Below are positions 34,027-42,035 of a DNA stretch of 46,849 bases, piece after piece. Made by a program: the position numbers and the translations under genes. The stretch is taken from contig DKPN01000079.1 of assembly GCA_002471195.1 (NCBI GenBank), forward strand, positions 1-46,849, in the 5' to 3' direction. Position 1 is the first letter of the stretch. The number at the start of each line of letters is the position of its first letter. The notes under the pieces were generated by a model. It saw nothing but the letters and a program-made list of their open reading frames with translations. It made no database searches and was not told the DNA's origin. The stretch is from Bacteroides sp. UBA7333. GTDB lineage: Bacteria > Bacteroidota > Bacteroidia > Bacteroidales > Bacteroidaceae.

Positions 34027-35682
34027 TTATTTCGATTCTGTATTTCCTATTGTTGTTTTGTCTTCTGAAATAGGAGCTACTGGCGATGTGTTTTTATCTA
34101 ATTCTGCTTTAACTGCTGCATTACGTTGCGCCATGAAAGTAGCATAATCAGGAACAAAGCCTGCTGGCCATTTTGAAATTTCGTGAGGTTCACGACCTTC
34201 TAATTCATAATCGAATGGTTCAAAATCAGATTCTGGATTTTTCCAACTTTTTTTGTGGCTGCCATAAATAATGAATGGAATAAAGAAGAATACAATAACA
34301 CAAGCCACAAGTATACCAACATATACAGCTGGTTTACCAGTACCAATTTGGCTTGGAGGTACAAAACTAACTACCGCAGCCAATAAAGCTCCTAATAAAC
34401 CTATAACTCCAACAATCCAAACTCCAACACTTCCACCAGGGATTTTGAATGGACGGATTTTATTGGGTTGTGTTCGTCTTAACTCCAATACTGCTATATA
34501 CATAATAATGTACATAATTAAATATATAATTGTAGCAAGTTGCGATAACAACTGGTATGCTGATTGAACAGAAGGCAATACAGCTACAACGAAAGTTAAT
34601 ATTGTAATAAACCCTCCTTGAACTAATAAAATAGGAACTTGTATTCCGTATTTGTTAGTGCGTTGCAAACTTTTAGGAAGATATCCTGCTTTCCCTACTG
34701 CTAAGAGACCTGTAGATGGCCCAGCAATAATAACGCTCACTTGTCCTAATACTCCGAATGCGATGAATAATGCCATTATATTTCCAAGCCAAGGAACCCC
34801 AAGCATGCCCCAAAAATCTTTATATGCAATAAGAAGAGTTTGTGTGAGATTGATCTGAGACTCAGGTATAATTAATCCAACTGCTAATGTGCATAAAATA
34901 AAAATTATAATAACCATTACCGCAGCGATTAATATAGAAATAGGATAATTGCGTTTAGGATTTGACATATCTTCAACATGCACTGCTTGCATTTCCATGC
35001 CGGCAAAGAATAGAAATATACTAGCTGCCAATACAAGATTATCAAAATTAGATAAATCAGGGAAAAAACTTTGATCCAAAGGAAGATAAACATGTTTTCC
35101 CATTAATAGATATATTATTCCTAGAATAATTAATATTGCTGCAGGTATAATTGTACCAAATAATCCTCCCATTGTACTAAGTTTGGCAGATGACTTCATA
35201 CCTCTAAATGTATTTAAAGTGGCAGCCCAATATACACCCAATAAAATGAGAATCATGTATAGCTTATTATCAGCTAGATGAGCGGCGCTTGTTTCGGGTA
35301 AAAAAACATAAGCAATAGATACACCACCAAAAATTAATACAGACGGAAACCATATAACCACAGCTTGCCATTGATAATAAAGGGCAGCGAAACCCCAACG
35401 GGCTCCAAATGCCTCACTAATCCAGCGGAATACACCTCCTTTTTTAGGAAACGTTGACGCCAATTCGGCAGCTACTAAAGATACCGGAATAAGAAATACG
35501 ATTGCGGCAAATAGATAATAAAAGATAGAAGTAAGTCCATATTCGGCTTGTGATGGCAAACCTCTTAAACTTACGATAGTGGTAACATTCATAATAGCAA
35601 ATGCCCATACACCTATAATCGCACCTTTTTTGATGCCTGTGGCGGCTCCACTACCTTTGTTAGGAGTTGATTCAGATCCCAT
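34027..35682 (-). CDS. APC-superfamily amino-acid antiporter (GadC-like)
   Basis: The reading frame begins at a TTG (35712), but ATG 35682 gives 551 aa starting MGSESTPN. The protein has twelve predicted membrane segments. KKGAIIGVWAFAIMNVTTIVSLRGLPSQAEYGLTSIFYYL fits the opening of the glutamate:GABA antiporter family, followed by the conserved AELASTFPKKGGVFRWISEAFG. The long hydrophilic tail (about 465-551) is where GadC carries its pH-gating C-plug. The likely role is exchange of an amino acid for its decarboxylated amine; the adjacent PLP decarboxylase supports this. Which amino acid is unknown. Confidence 0.88.
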   Translation of the reverse strand: MGSESTPNKGSGAATGIKKGAIIGVWAFAIMNVTTIVSLRGLPSQAEYGLTSIFYYLFAAIVFLIPVSLVAAELASTFPKKGGVFRWISEAFGARWGFAALYYQWQAVVIWFPSVLIFGGVSIAYVFLPETSAAHLADNKLYMILILLGVYWAATLNTFRGMKSSAKLSTMGGLFGTIIPAAILIILGIIYLLMGKHVYLPLDQSFFPDLSNFDNLVLAASIFLFFAGMEMQAVHVEDMSNPKRNYPISILIAAVMVIIIFILCTLAVGLIIPESQINLTQTLLIAYKDFWGMLGVPWLGNIMALFIAFGVLGQVSVIIAGPSTGLLAVGKAGYLPKSLQRTNKYGIQVPILLVQGGFITILTFVVAVLPSVQSAYQLLSQLATIIYLIMYIIMYIAVLELRRTQPNKIRPFKIPGGSVGVWIVGVIGLLGALLAAVVSFVPPSQIGTGKPAVYVGILVACVIVFFFIPFIIYGSHKKSWKNPESDFEPFDYELEGREPHEISKWPAGFVPDYATFMAQRNAAVKAELDKNTSPVAPISEDKTTIGNTESK

Positions 35683-35703
35683 AATAAATTTAGATTTAAG
35701 AAC

Positions 35704-35751
35704 GGTTTGCAAAGTATATAATCATTTTAAATGATAAAAACCTTGCAAACC
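35704..35751. repeat. Inverted repeat between decarboxylase and antiporter genes
   Basis: GGTTTGCAA (35704-35712) and TTGCAAACC (35743-35751) are perfect inverted copies. An inner hairpin ATCATT (35721-35726)/AATGAT (35730-35735) lies between. It sits in the leader between the decarboxylase stop (35780) and the antiporter ATG (35682). It may be an attenuator, RNA-processing site or protein-binding site; the sequence does not say which. Confidence 0.65.
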
Positions 35752-35779
35752 ATTCATACATTATTGAATAAGTTTAGAA

Positions 35780-37543
35780 TTATACTTCATTATATTCTTT
35801 CATTACTTCATCACGTGCAGCTGCAACGCAAACCAACATGTGATCCATAACTTCGGGTGTAACAAATACATTCATAGGGAATGATTTAATTGCATAAATT
35901 ACAGCTTCGTCATCATGTTCGTCGCGATTGTAATTAGTGGTTCTGAAACCTGTACTGAAACTCATATATGGAGTATATTTACCATTAATTTGTTTACCTT
36001 CACGATACCATGCATACAATTTATCGCCGATTGCTTTAATGATACGATTATGCTTAATTAACTCTGCTCGTTTATTTGGATCATTTAATTCTTCTTCAAA
36101 CTGTTTACGTGCATCTACTCCTACTGGGTATGGACGGAATAGCGTAATAAAACCAGTATCATCAGGATTAGCGATAACCATATCATCGCGTTTTTGAATT
36201 AAATCATATAAGTAGTATTTTACTTCTTCAATACCACCAATAATCGCTTGGAATCCTTCCACACCGAAATATTTCAAAGTTGCCCAACCTGCTAATGATC
36301 CATTGCTTGTACGTGATACCTCACATGTGTAATACATTGGATTGTAAGGAGTACGAACTTGTAAATAAGCATCTTGTCCACGGCGATGCATGTCTTCAAA
36401 TTCTTTAGCATTTTTATATACAAAACAACTACTTACATAAGGTGCGAATCCTAATTTATGAAAGTCGATACCAATAGCATCTGCATTGATGATTTCTTTA
36501 TACATCTCTGCATTACGTTTTAGTACAGGAAGTATTTTAGCAGAGAATCCTAATGGGTTTTTATCAAAATCATATTGTTTGAAAGTAATCCATGACCAAC
36601 CTACTACGCAGTCACAATATAGAATCGCTTTACCAAAACCTTTTGGATTAGGATATTGATCCATTACTGCACGTACTTTGGCAACTGGGTCGAATGCGCA
36701 AGCATCTGTTGTTCCCATTGTACAAACGACAGTTGCAACAGGTATATTTCTAGAAGTTAAATCCTTCATTACTCGTGCTAAGTCATCTACATCCATTTGG
36801 TTAGTTTCTGGATCAGTTTTAATACGGATTACATTATCCATACCAATCCCCATCCAGTCAGACGCATTTTGTTGTGCGAAATGAGCTTGTTCCGAACATA
36901 AAATTTTAGCATCTACACGAACGCCTTTGTAACGTGAATCTGGTAACACACGTGTTAAACCATATTTTACGCTATAAGTCCAACAACCGCCGCCTCCCCA
37001 AGTGTAAATGGCACCTGCTTCAGTTGGTTCCCAACCAATTAGATTTGCTATCATACCGGCTGTTTCAAGCTCTGCTTTATGTACATTGTATGAATATTCA
37101 CCTTCAAGAATATTAGGAGCAAATATTTGTCCAATCATAGAAGCTACTACACCTGCTGTATTACATTGTGGGATAATGTTGCACATAGTCAAAGGATTAC
37201 CCCAGTTAGGCGCACCTTGGAATAAATCTACGACTTCGTCAATTACTTGATCAATGCTTTCGCCTTTTTCAGGCATTTTTACATTTTTTACTTCTGGATA
37301 AGTATACTTTAAAGATGAATCTGTACCCAAGAAAACAGGGCCGCCTGTAGTAGCATCTGGTTTCAATTGATCCATTTTCTTCACTGCCGATGCTATCGTA
37401 TCAGCCAATGGGTCTACAGTTCCACGAAATGGAGATGGGAATTCTTTAACTTGAATTTTACGATAAGCTGCCCATTTTGGAGCATCTTCTACAATTTGTC
37501 CATCTTTCCAAATTTCACCGAAAGTTTTTTCATTTCCTGCCAT
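35780..37543 (-). CDS. Group II PLP-dependent amino-acid decarboxylase
   Basis: The 587-aa protein is a fold-type I decarboxylase of the glutamate/aromatic amino-acid family. VVCTMGTTDACAFDPV (about 258-273) and AILYCDCVVGWSWI mark the PLP region, and INADAIGIDFHKLGFAPYVSSC carries the Schiff-base lysine (about K361). It is clearly longer than, and different from, the usual 450-480 aa GadB; the DFHKLGFAPY motif is closer to tyrosine decarboxylases of Gram-positive bacteria (DPHKMGYVPY). YYTCEVSRTSNGSLAGWATLKYFG follows. Glutamate, tyrosine, tryptophan or aspartate are all possible substrates. It is the first gene of the antiporter cluster; decarboxylation consumes a proton, so an acid-stress role is inferred. 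Confidence 0.87.
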   Translation of the reverse strand: MAGNEKTFGEIWKDGQIVEDAPKWAAYRKIQVKEFPSPFRGTVDPLADTIASAVKKMDQLKPDATTGGPVFLGTDSSLKYTYPEVKNVKMPEKGESIDQVIDEVVDLFQGAPNWGNPLTMCNIIPQCNTAGVVASMIGQIFAPNILEGEYSYNVHKAELETAGMIANLIGWEPTEAGAIYTWGGGGCWTYSVKYGLTRVLPDSRYKGVRVDAKILCSEQAHFAQQNASDWMGIGMDNVIRIKTDPETNQMDVDDLARVMKDLTSRNIPVATVVCTMGTTDACAFDPVAKVRAVMDQYPNPKGFGKAILYCDCVVGWSWITFKQYDFDKNPLGFSAKILPVLKRNAEMYKEIINADAIGIDFHKLGFAPYVSSCFVYKNAKEFEDMHRRGQDAYLQVRTPYNPMYYTCEVSRTSNGSLAGWATLKYFGVEGFQAIIGGIEEVKYYLYDLIQKRDDMVIANPDDTGFITLFRPYPVGVDARKQFEEELNDPNKRAELIKHNRIIKAIGDKLYAWYREGKQINGKYTPYMSFSTGFRTTNYNRDEHDDEAVIYAIKSFPMNVFVTPEVMDHMLVCVAAARDEVMKEYNEV

Positions 37544-38754
37544 AATTCAAAAAAATAAATGTTAATTAAGATGTTTATTAAAAACACTCTATACAACACT
37601 TGATAAATTAATATGTTTACGCATAGCTAATGTTTTTCTTGAATAAAAGATCAATTGTAATCATAAGTTATTGATATTTGCGAAAATGTTTTATTGATAA
37701 ATAGAGGCACAAAATCACATAATTTTTTTAATGATTTATGTAAACAGTATGGGGGATACTTGTATCGTTACTATTCAGCCCTTCAAAAGCATATCTTTTT
37801 ACCCCTATCTTCATAGTAGGGGTATTTCATTTGCTCCAATCTTCAGATCCTTTTCTTTTATCACATTATCACGATAATACACGTATTGTGTTATCTATAT
37901 CTATTATTTGTTCCTCTATTTCAGCAACTAGGATGTGTATAATCTTTTACATATCCTAAAGTTTATTATGTCTAATGAGTTGATAGTCAAATTTATAAAC
38001 ATGTAGTCTTAAACAAGCCGTGTTAGTATTGAAAGGGGAAGTTAAGAATGAAGAGAATTATTCAGAACCGATGATAGTATAAATATTTAGAGGGGCTGAA
38101 TAGTGGCAAAATCTTGTCAAGAGCTAAAAGCCGAATAATTAATAAAGTATAACATAAGAAAACTAATATTTACAATATTAAATGGATTGAATCATCTTTT
38201 TAATTGTCTCAGTGAGTTAATTAGGTAACTCATTGAGATAATTTCGTAACTCTTAGAGATATGACCAATATCTCTAAGAGATATCGAAATATTTCATAGA
38301 GTTTTTAAGGGAAAATGAGGCTTTTTAGGATGTTTAGTGATAAAATAAATGAGTGAAAAAGTATGCCTTCTTCACTCATTTATTCAATGGAATCTAATTC
38401 ATGATCCACTCTGTAAATATACAATATAAAATTTGTGTTTCCAAATGATTTTTTCAAAATGTGATAAATACAAAGACATTTGGATTGTGTTAATTAAAAT
38501 ATGTAGTATATTATGTGGGTTGCGTCAATAAATGCTCAAACTTCTTTGTATAAATCAACGTCTATCTTATGAGCTGGAGATATTATATCAAAGCAGGAAT
38601 TTGAATATAAAAATCCTCGTCGAACCGGCGAATCTGTAATATGAGATTTTAGTGATCTATCTCCAATAGATGCGGAATCAGAAATGTTGTGTTATGGTAA
38701 AATAGATTCTTCTCTAATATATCAATAGCGAACAACTAGCAACGGGATACCATC
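37544..38754. other. Gene-poor decayed region with hairpins
   Basis: No ORF in these 1.2 kb looks real. The sequence holds three clear hairpins. Stem 1: 38207-38219/38226-38238, 13 bp with one G/T. Stem 2: 38250-38262/38268-38280, 13 bp perfect with a 5-base loop. Stem 3: 38344-38357/38371-38384, 14 bp perfect. A weaker one, ACCCCTA/TAGGGGT, lies at about 37800-37823. The part nearest 37544 should hold the decarboxylase promoter, but no exact TAnnTTTG was found there (TGATTTTG at 37710-37717 on the minus strand is the nearest). Confidence 0.55.
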
Positions 38755-38796
38755 ATGGCACGTTATTTTATTACCGATTATCAAGGAAGCGTTCGA
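38755..38796 (+). pseudogene. Possible RHS-repeat core scrap
   Basis: The plus strand reads ARYFITDYQGSVRAV after an ATG. This is a close match to the RHS core consensus YYVTDHLGSVRAV. The frame is stopped upstream by a TAG at 38737-38739 and the match ends after VRAV, just where the IS66-like fragment on the other strand begins. It is probably a remnant of an RHS-type gene cut at that junction. It is a very short match. Confidence 0.35.
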
Positions 38797-39240
38797 GCGG
38801 TATTTTCATGCCTGCCGTTCAAACTGTTTCTGCTGTCTATAGAATGGGATGTGGTCAACGTATTAATCGATCATTAGGTCTGCAAGTAAGGATGCGGAAG
38901 CATAGCTCTTTGCTATCGGTTTAACAGGACAATCGGCTGTGACTATTGTACGGTCTGATTTGCGGATGGCTTTATGCCTATAGGTGCGAAGTACGTAAAA
39001 CTTTGTAGGCTCCTTCATCAACACTTCCGTATATAGTGGGTTTTCTTCATCTAATGGATCGGAGTTGATGTATCGTTCTGCTTTGCCACCGTATAATTGG
39101 CGTTTCAAGTAAGCGACTTGCTTTTCTAACTGAGCAATACGGGTATTTTTTTCTCAAGTAGCTCTTCTGTCTTATTGATAATGATATCCTTTGCTTCTAA
39201 CTGTTCCTTATGGTCTTGTTTTACACTTTCGGGATCAGTA
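38797..39240 (-). pseudogene. IS66-type transposase (TnpC) remnant
   Basis: On the minus strand, pieces of an IS66 TnpC protein are readable in order. First a coiled-coil start (LEAKDIIINKTEELLEK, from about 39190), then after a frameshift RIAQLEKQVAYLKRQLYGGK. Then an internal shortening leads to KFYVLRTYRHKAIRKSDRTI, PVKPIAKSYASASLLADLMID, a TAA at 38863-38865 where the family has Lys, and YVDHIPFYRQQKQFERQ before another frameshift. At least three inactivating changes are seen. The usual linker between LYGGK and the VLRTYRHK block is much longer in intact proteins. No terminal inverted repeats, TnpA or TnpB were seen. Confidence 0.82.
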
Positions 39241-39361
39241 TTTATAGCAACTCTTAACCGAGAGTTTGGACTTGTATCAATAAATATAAGGTAAGGAAAG
39301 GTTATTTGTAATTTATATATTTTTATAAATAGATAAACTCGAATATATACTGCAAAAAAGC

Positions 39362-39369
39362 TATTTTTG
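39362..39369 (+). promoter_or_regulatory. -7 box of the Dabb gene
   Basis: TATTTTTG matches TAnnTTTG, 55 bases upstream of ATG 39425. The flanking 39241-39361 shows no gene. It probably drives the Dabb and dsbD-like genes. Confidence 0.55.
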
Positions 39370-39424
39370 TACTGTTATACAAATAATATAAAACAATAAA
39401 GATTAAATTATAAACATAAAAGAA

Positions 39425-39724
39425 ATGGTAAAACATATTGTTCTTTTTAAACTTAAAGAAACTGGTAATCTTCAAGAGAAAATCGGAGTAATGCAACAAT
39501 TTAAAGATGCGATTGAATCGCTTCCTAAAACAATTTCAATTATTCGTAAAATTGAAGTAGGTATAAATATTAATTCTAACGAGGCTTGGGATTTAGCATT
39601 ATATAGTGAATTTGATTCTTTAGATGATGTTAAACTATATGCTGCTCATCCCGATCATATAGCAGCAGCTTCCATCATTGCTGATTACAAAGAAAATCGT
39701 TCGTGTGTTGACTATGAATATTAA
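39425..39724 (+). CDS. Dabb (stress-responsive A/B barrel) protein
   Basis: The 99-aa protein is a dimeric alpha/beta barrel domain. MVKHIVLFKLKET opens it, as in Dabb proteins (VxHIVLFKxK), followed by the predicted helix (FKDAIESLPKTISIIRKIEVGI) and DLALYSEFDSLDDVKLYAAHPDH. Members bind small molecules or act as stress proteins; the function here is unknown. It is 10 bases upstream of the DsbD-like gene and probably cotranscribed. Confidence 0.88.
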   Translation: MVKHIVLFKLKETGNLQEKIGVMQQFKDAIESLPKTISIIRKIEVGININSNEAWDLALYSEFDSLDDVKLYAAHPDHIAAASIIADYKENRSCVDYEY

Positions 39725-39734
39725 AATCTATAAT

Positions 39735-41699
39735 ATGAAGAAGTTATCCTCTATTTTATTGATGCTTATTTTGGCATTAAATGTATTTGCACAAATACAA
39801 GAACCAGTTAAAATAACAACTGAATTTAATAAGTTGTCAGATTCAGAAGCCGAAATCATTTTTTCTGCAACAATTGATGAAGGTTGGCATTTGTATTCTA
39901 CAGATTTAGGGTCTGGTGGACCTATCTCTGCTACCTTTAATATAGATAAACTAGTAGGAGCAGAAATAGATGGCAAATTGAAAACAGAAGGAAAAGAAAT
40001 AAAATCATTCGATAAGTTGTTTGAGATGAATGTACGCTATTTTTCAAATCAAGCAAAATTTATTCAAAAATTAAAACTAACTAGTGCATCATATGAGATT
40101 GATGGTTTCTTTGAATATGGTGCATGTAATGATGAAAACTGTTTGCCTCCAACACAAGTACCATTTAAATTTGTGGGAGAAACAAATTTAACAAAGTCGA
40201 ATGAAGTTGAAACAGATAATATAATTCTTGAAACACTTGATCAGCCAATCGCAGGAATGACTGCTCCCGATGATATGTGGCGTCCTGTAATTGATGAACT
40301 TCATTCATTTGGAAATGAAGAAGCAGTTCAAGATATGTCATGGATATATATATTTGTTACAGGCTTTTTAGGTGGATTGTTAGCATTGCTTACGCCATGT
40401 GTGTGGCCAATAATTCCAATGACAGTGAGTTTCTTTTTGAAGCGTTCAAAAGATAAGAAAAAGGGAATTCGTGATGCATGGACTTATGGTGCTTCAATTG
40501 TTGTTATTTATGTAACTTTAGGTATTGTAATTACAGCCGTTTTTGGTGCTAGTGCATTAAATGCATTATCTACTAACGCTGTATTTAATATATTATTTTT
40601 CTTAATGTTAGTTGTTTTTGCTGCATCTTTTTTTGGTGCATTTGAAATCCGTCTTCCATCAAAATGGACATCATCGGTAGACAATAAAGCTGAATCGACA
40701 ACAGGTTTACTGAGCATTTTCTTAATGGCATTTACACTATCATTGGTATCTTTCTCATGTACGGGTCCTATCATCGGCTTTCTTTTGGTGCAAGTCTCTA
40801 CTTCGGGCAATATGGTAGCTCCTGCGATTGGCATGTTAGGCTTTGCTATTGCTCTTGCTTTACCCTTTACATTATTCGCACTTTTCCCATCATGGTTAAA
40901 ATCTATGCCTAAATCGGGTGGTTGGATGAATGTAATTAAAGTTACACTTGGTTTTTTAGAATTGGCATTTGCATTAAAGTTCCTTTCGGTTGCCGATTTA
41001 GCATATGGATGGCGTATTCTTGATCGTGAAACATTCTTGGCATTGTGGATTGTATTGTTTATGCTTTTAGGCTTTTATTTATTAGGAAAAATCAAATTTC
41101 TTCATGATGACGATGATACAAAGGTCAGTGTACCACGCTTTTTTATGGCATTAGCATCCTTATCTTTTGCAGTATATATGGTTCCTGGTTTATGGGGAGC
41201 ACCACTTAAAGCTGTTAGTGCTTTTGCTCCACCTTTGCAAACACAAGATTTCAATCTTTATAATAATGAGGTACATGCTAAGTTCGATGACTACGATTTG
41301 GGTATGGAGTATGCTCGCCAACATAATAAACCAGTTATGCTTGATTTTACAGGATATGGTTGTGTGAATTGTCGTAAAATGGAATTATCTGTATGGACCA
41401 ATTCTAAAGTAAGTGATATTATAAATAATGACTATGTATTGATTACTTTGTATGTAGATAATAAAACACCACTGACAGAGCCGGTTAAGGTTATTGAAAA
41501 TGGTTCAGAACGTACATTGCGTACAGTTGGTGATAAATGGAGCTATTTGCAACGAGTTAAATTTGGTGCAAACGCACAACCGTTTTATGTTTTAGTCGAT
41601 AACGCTGGCATTCCTTTGAATAAACCATATGGTTTTGATGAAAATGTTTCAAATTATATAAATTTCTTACAAACAGGTTTAGAGAATTATAAAAAATAG
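39735..41699 (+). CDS. DsbD-like thiol:disulfide interchange protein
   Basis: ATG 39735 starts a signal peptide (MKKLSSILLMLILALNVFAQ) and gives 654 aa; a TTG at 39678 is not needed. Residues 22-150 form the DsbD alpha-like domain with CNDENC. Residues 205-480 hold eight or so membrane segments, containing the conserved cysteine motif LLTPCVWPIIPMTVSFF and LVSFSCTGPIIGF. The C-terminal thioredoxin domain has GYGCVNCRK (Cys pair about 543 and 546). It should pass electrons from cytoplasmic thioredoxin to periplasmic partners. Length and order fit Bacteroidetes DsbD. Confidence 0.93.
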   Translation: MKKLSSILLMLILALNVFAQIQEPVKITTEFNKLSDSEAEIIFSATIDEGWHLYSTDLGSGGPISATFNIDKLVGAEIDGKLKTEGKEIKSFDKLFEMNVRYFSNQAKFIQKLKLTSASYEIDGFFEYGACNDENCLPPTQVPFKFVGETNLTKSNEVETDNIILETLDQPIAGMTAPDDMWRPVIDELHSFGNEEAVQDMSWIYIFVTGFLGGLLALLTPCVWPIIPMTVSFFLKRSKDKKKGIRDAWTYGASIVVIYVTLGIVITAVFGASALNALSTNAVFNILFFLMLVVFAASFFGAFEIRLPSKWTSSVDNKAESTTGLLSIFLMAFTLSLVSFSCTGPIIGFLLVQVSTSGNMVAPAIGMLGFAIALALPFTLFALFPSWLKSMPKSGGWMNVIKVTLGFLELAFALKFLSVADLAYGWRILDRETFLALWIVLFMLLGFYLLGKIKFLHDDDDTKVSVPRFFMALASLSFAVYMVPGLWGAPLKAVSAFAPPLQTQDFNLYNNEVHAKFDDYDLGMEYARQHNKPVMLDFTGYGCVNCRKMELSVWTNSKVSDIINNDYVLITLYVDNKTPLTEPVKVIENGSERTLRTVGDKWSYLQRVKFGANAQPFYVLVDNAGIPLNKPYGFDENVSNYINFLQTGLENYKK

Positions 41700-41721
41700 A
41701 ACGAACATCTTGTTTTTGAAC

Positions 41722-41759
41722 AAAAAAGGCATTGGATTAATTAATCCAATGCCTTTTTT
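41722..41759. terminator. Terminator, 38-bp perfect palindrome
   Basis: Bases 41722-41740 and 41741-41759 are exact reverse complements with no spacer (centre TTAA/TTAA), flanked by A and T runs. It ends the dsbD-like gene 23 bases after its stop. Confidence 0.9.
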
Positions 41760-41970
41760 TATTTGTCTCTCATACAATTGGAATAGATGAATGGTTTAAT
41801 GTAATTCACATATCTATTTTATTGATATATTGCTGTTTATAAGTGTATGTTTTTTAAATATTTTATGGAACGAATCTACTTTATAATATTTTGAACAATA
41901 AGTTTTATTTTTTGTTTATTAATGTAAATATAACTGTGTAATAATAATAACAAAAAATAATATTCAAAAT

Positions 41971-42009
41971 GGTGTTTCTCTTTTATACTATAAACAAAAG
42001 AGGGACACC
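41971..42009 (+). promoter_or_regulatory. RNA hairpin in the susC leader
   Basis: Arms 41971-41984 (GGTGTTTCTCTTTT) and 41996-42009 (AAAAGAGGGACACC) pair over all 14 bases, two of them G-U, with an 11-base loop. The hairpin ends 27 bases before the SusC start codon. It is not followed by a U-run, so it is more likely a translational or stability element than a terminator. Upstream, 41760-41970 is AT-rich with no gene; only off-spaced versions of the -7 box were found. Confidence 0.6.
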
Positions 42010-42035
42010 GTATTAATTAATTAAAAATCACTACT

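Noticed and set aside
35683..35712. N-terminal ten residues of the antiporter frame
   Set aside because: The start is TTG; ATG 35682 fits the family better.
37800..37823. Terminator with stem ACCCCTA/TAGGGGT
   Set aside because: No adequate U-run on either strand and no gene ending nearby; kept only as a weak hairpin.
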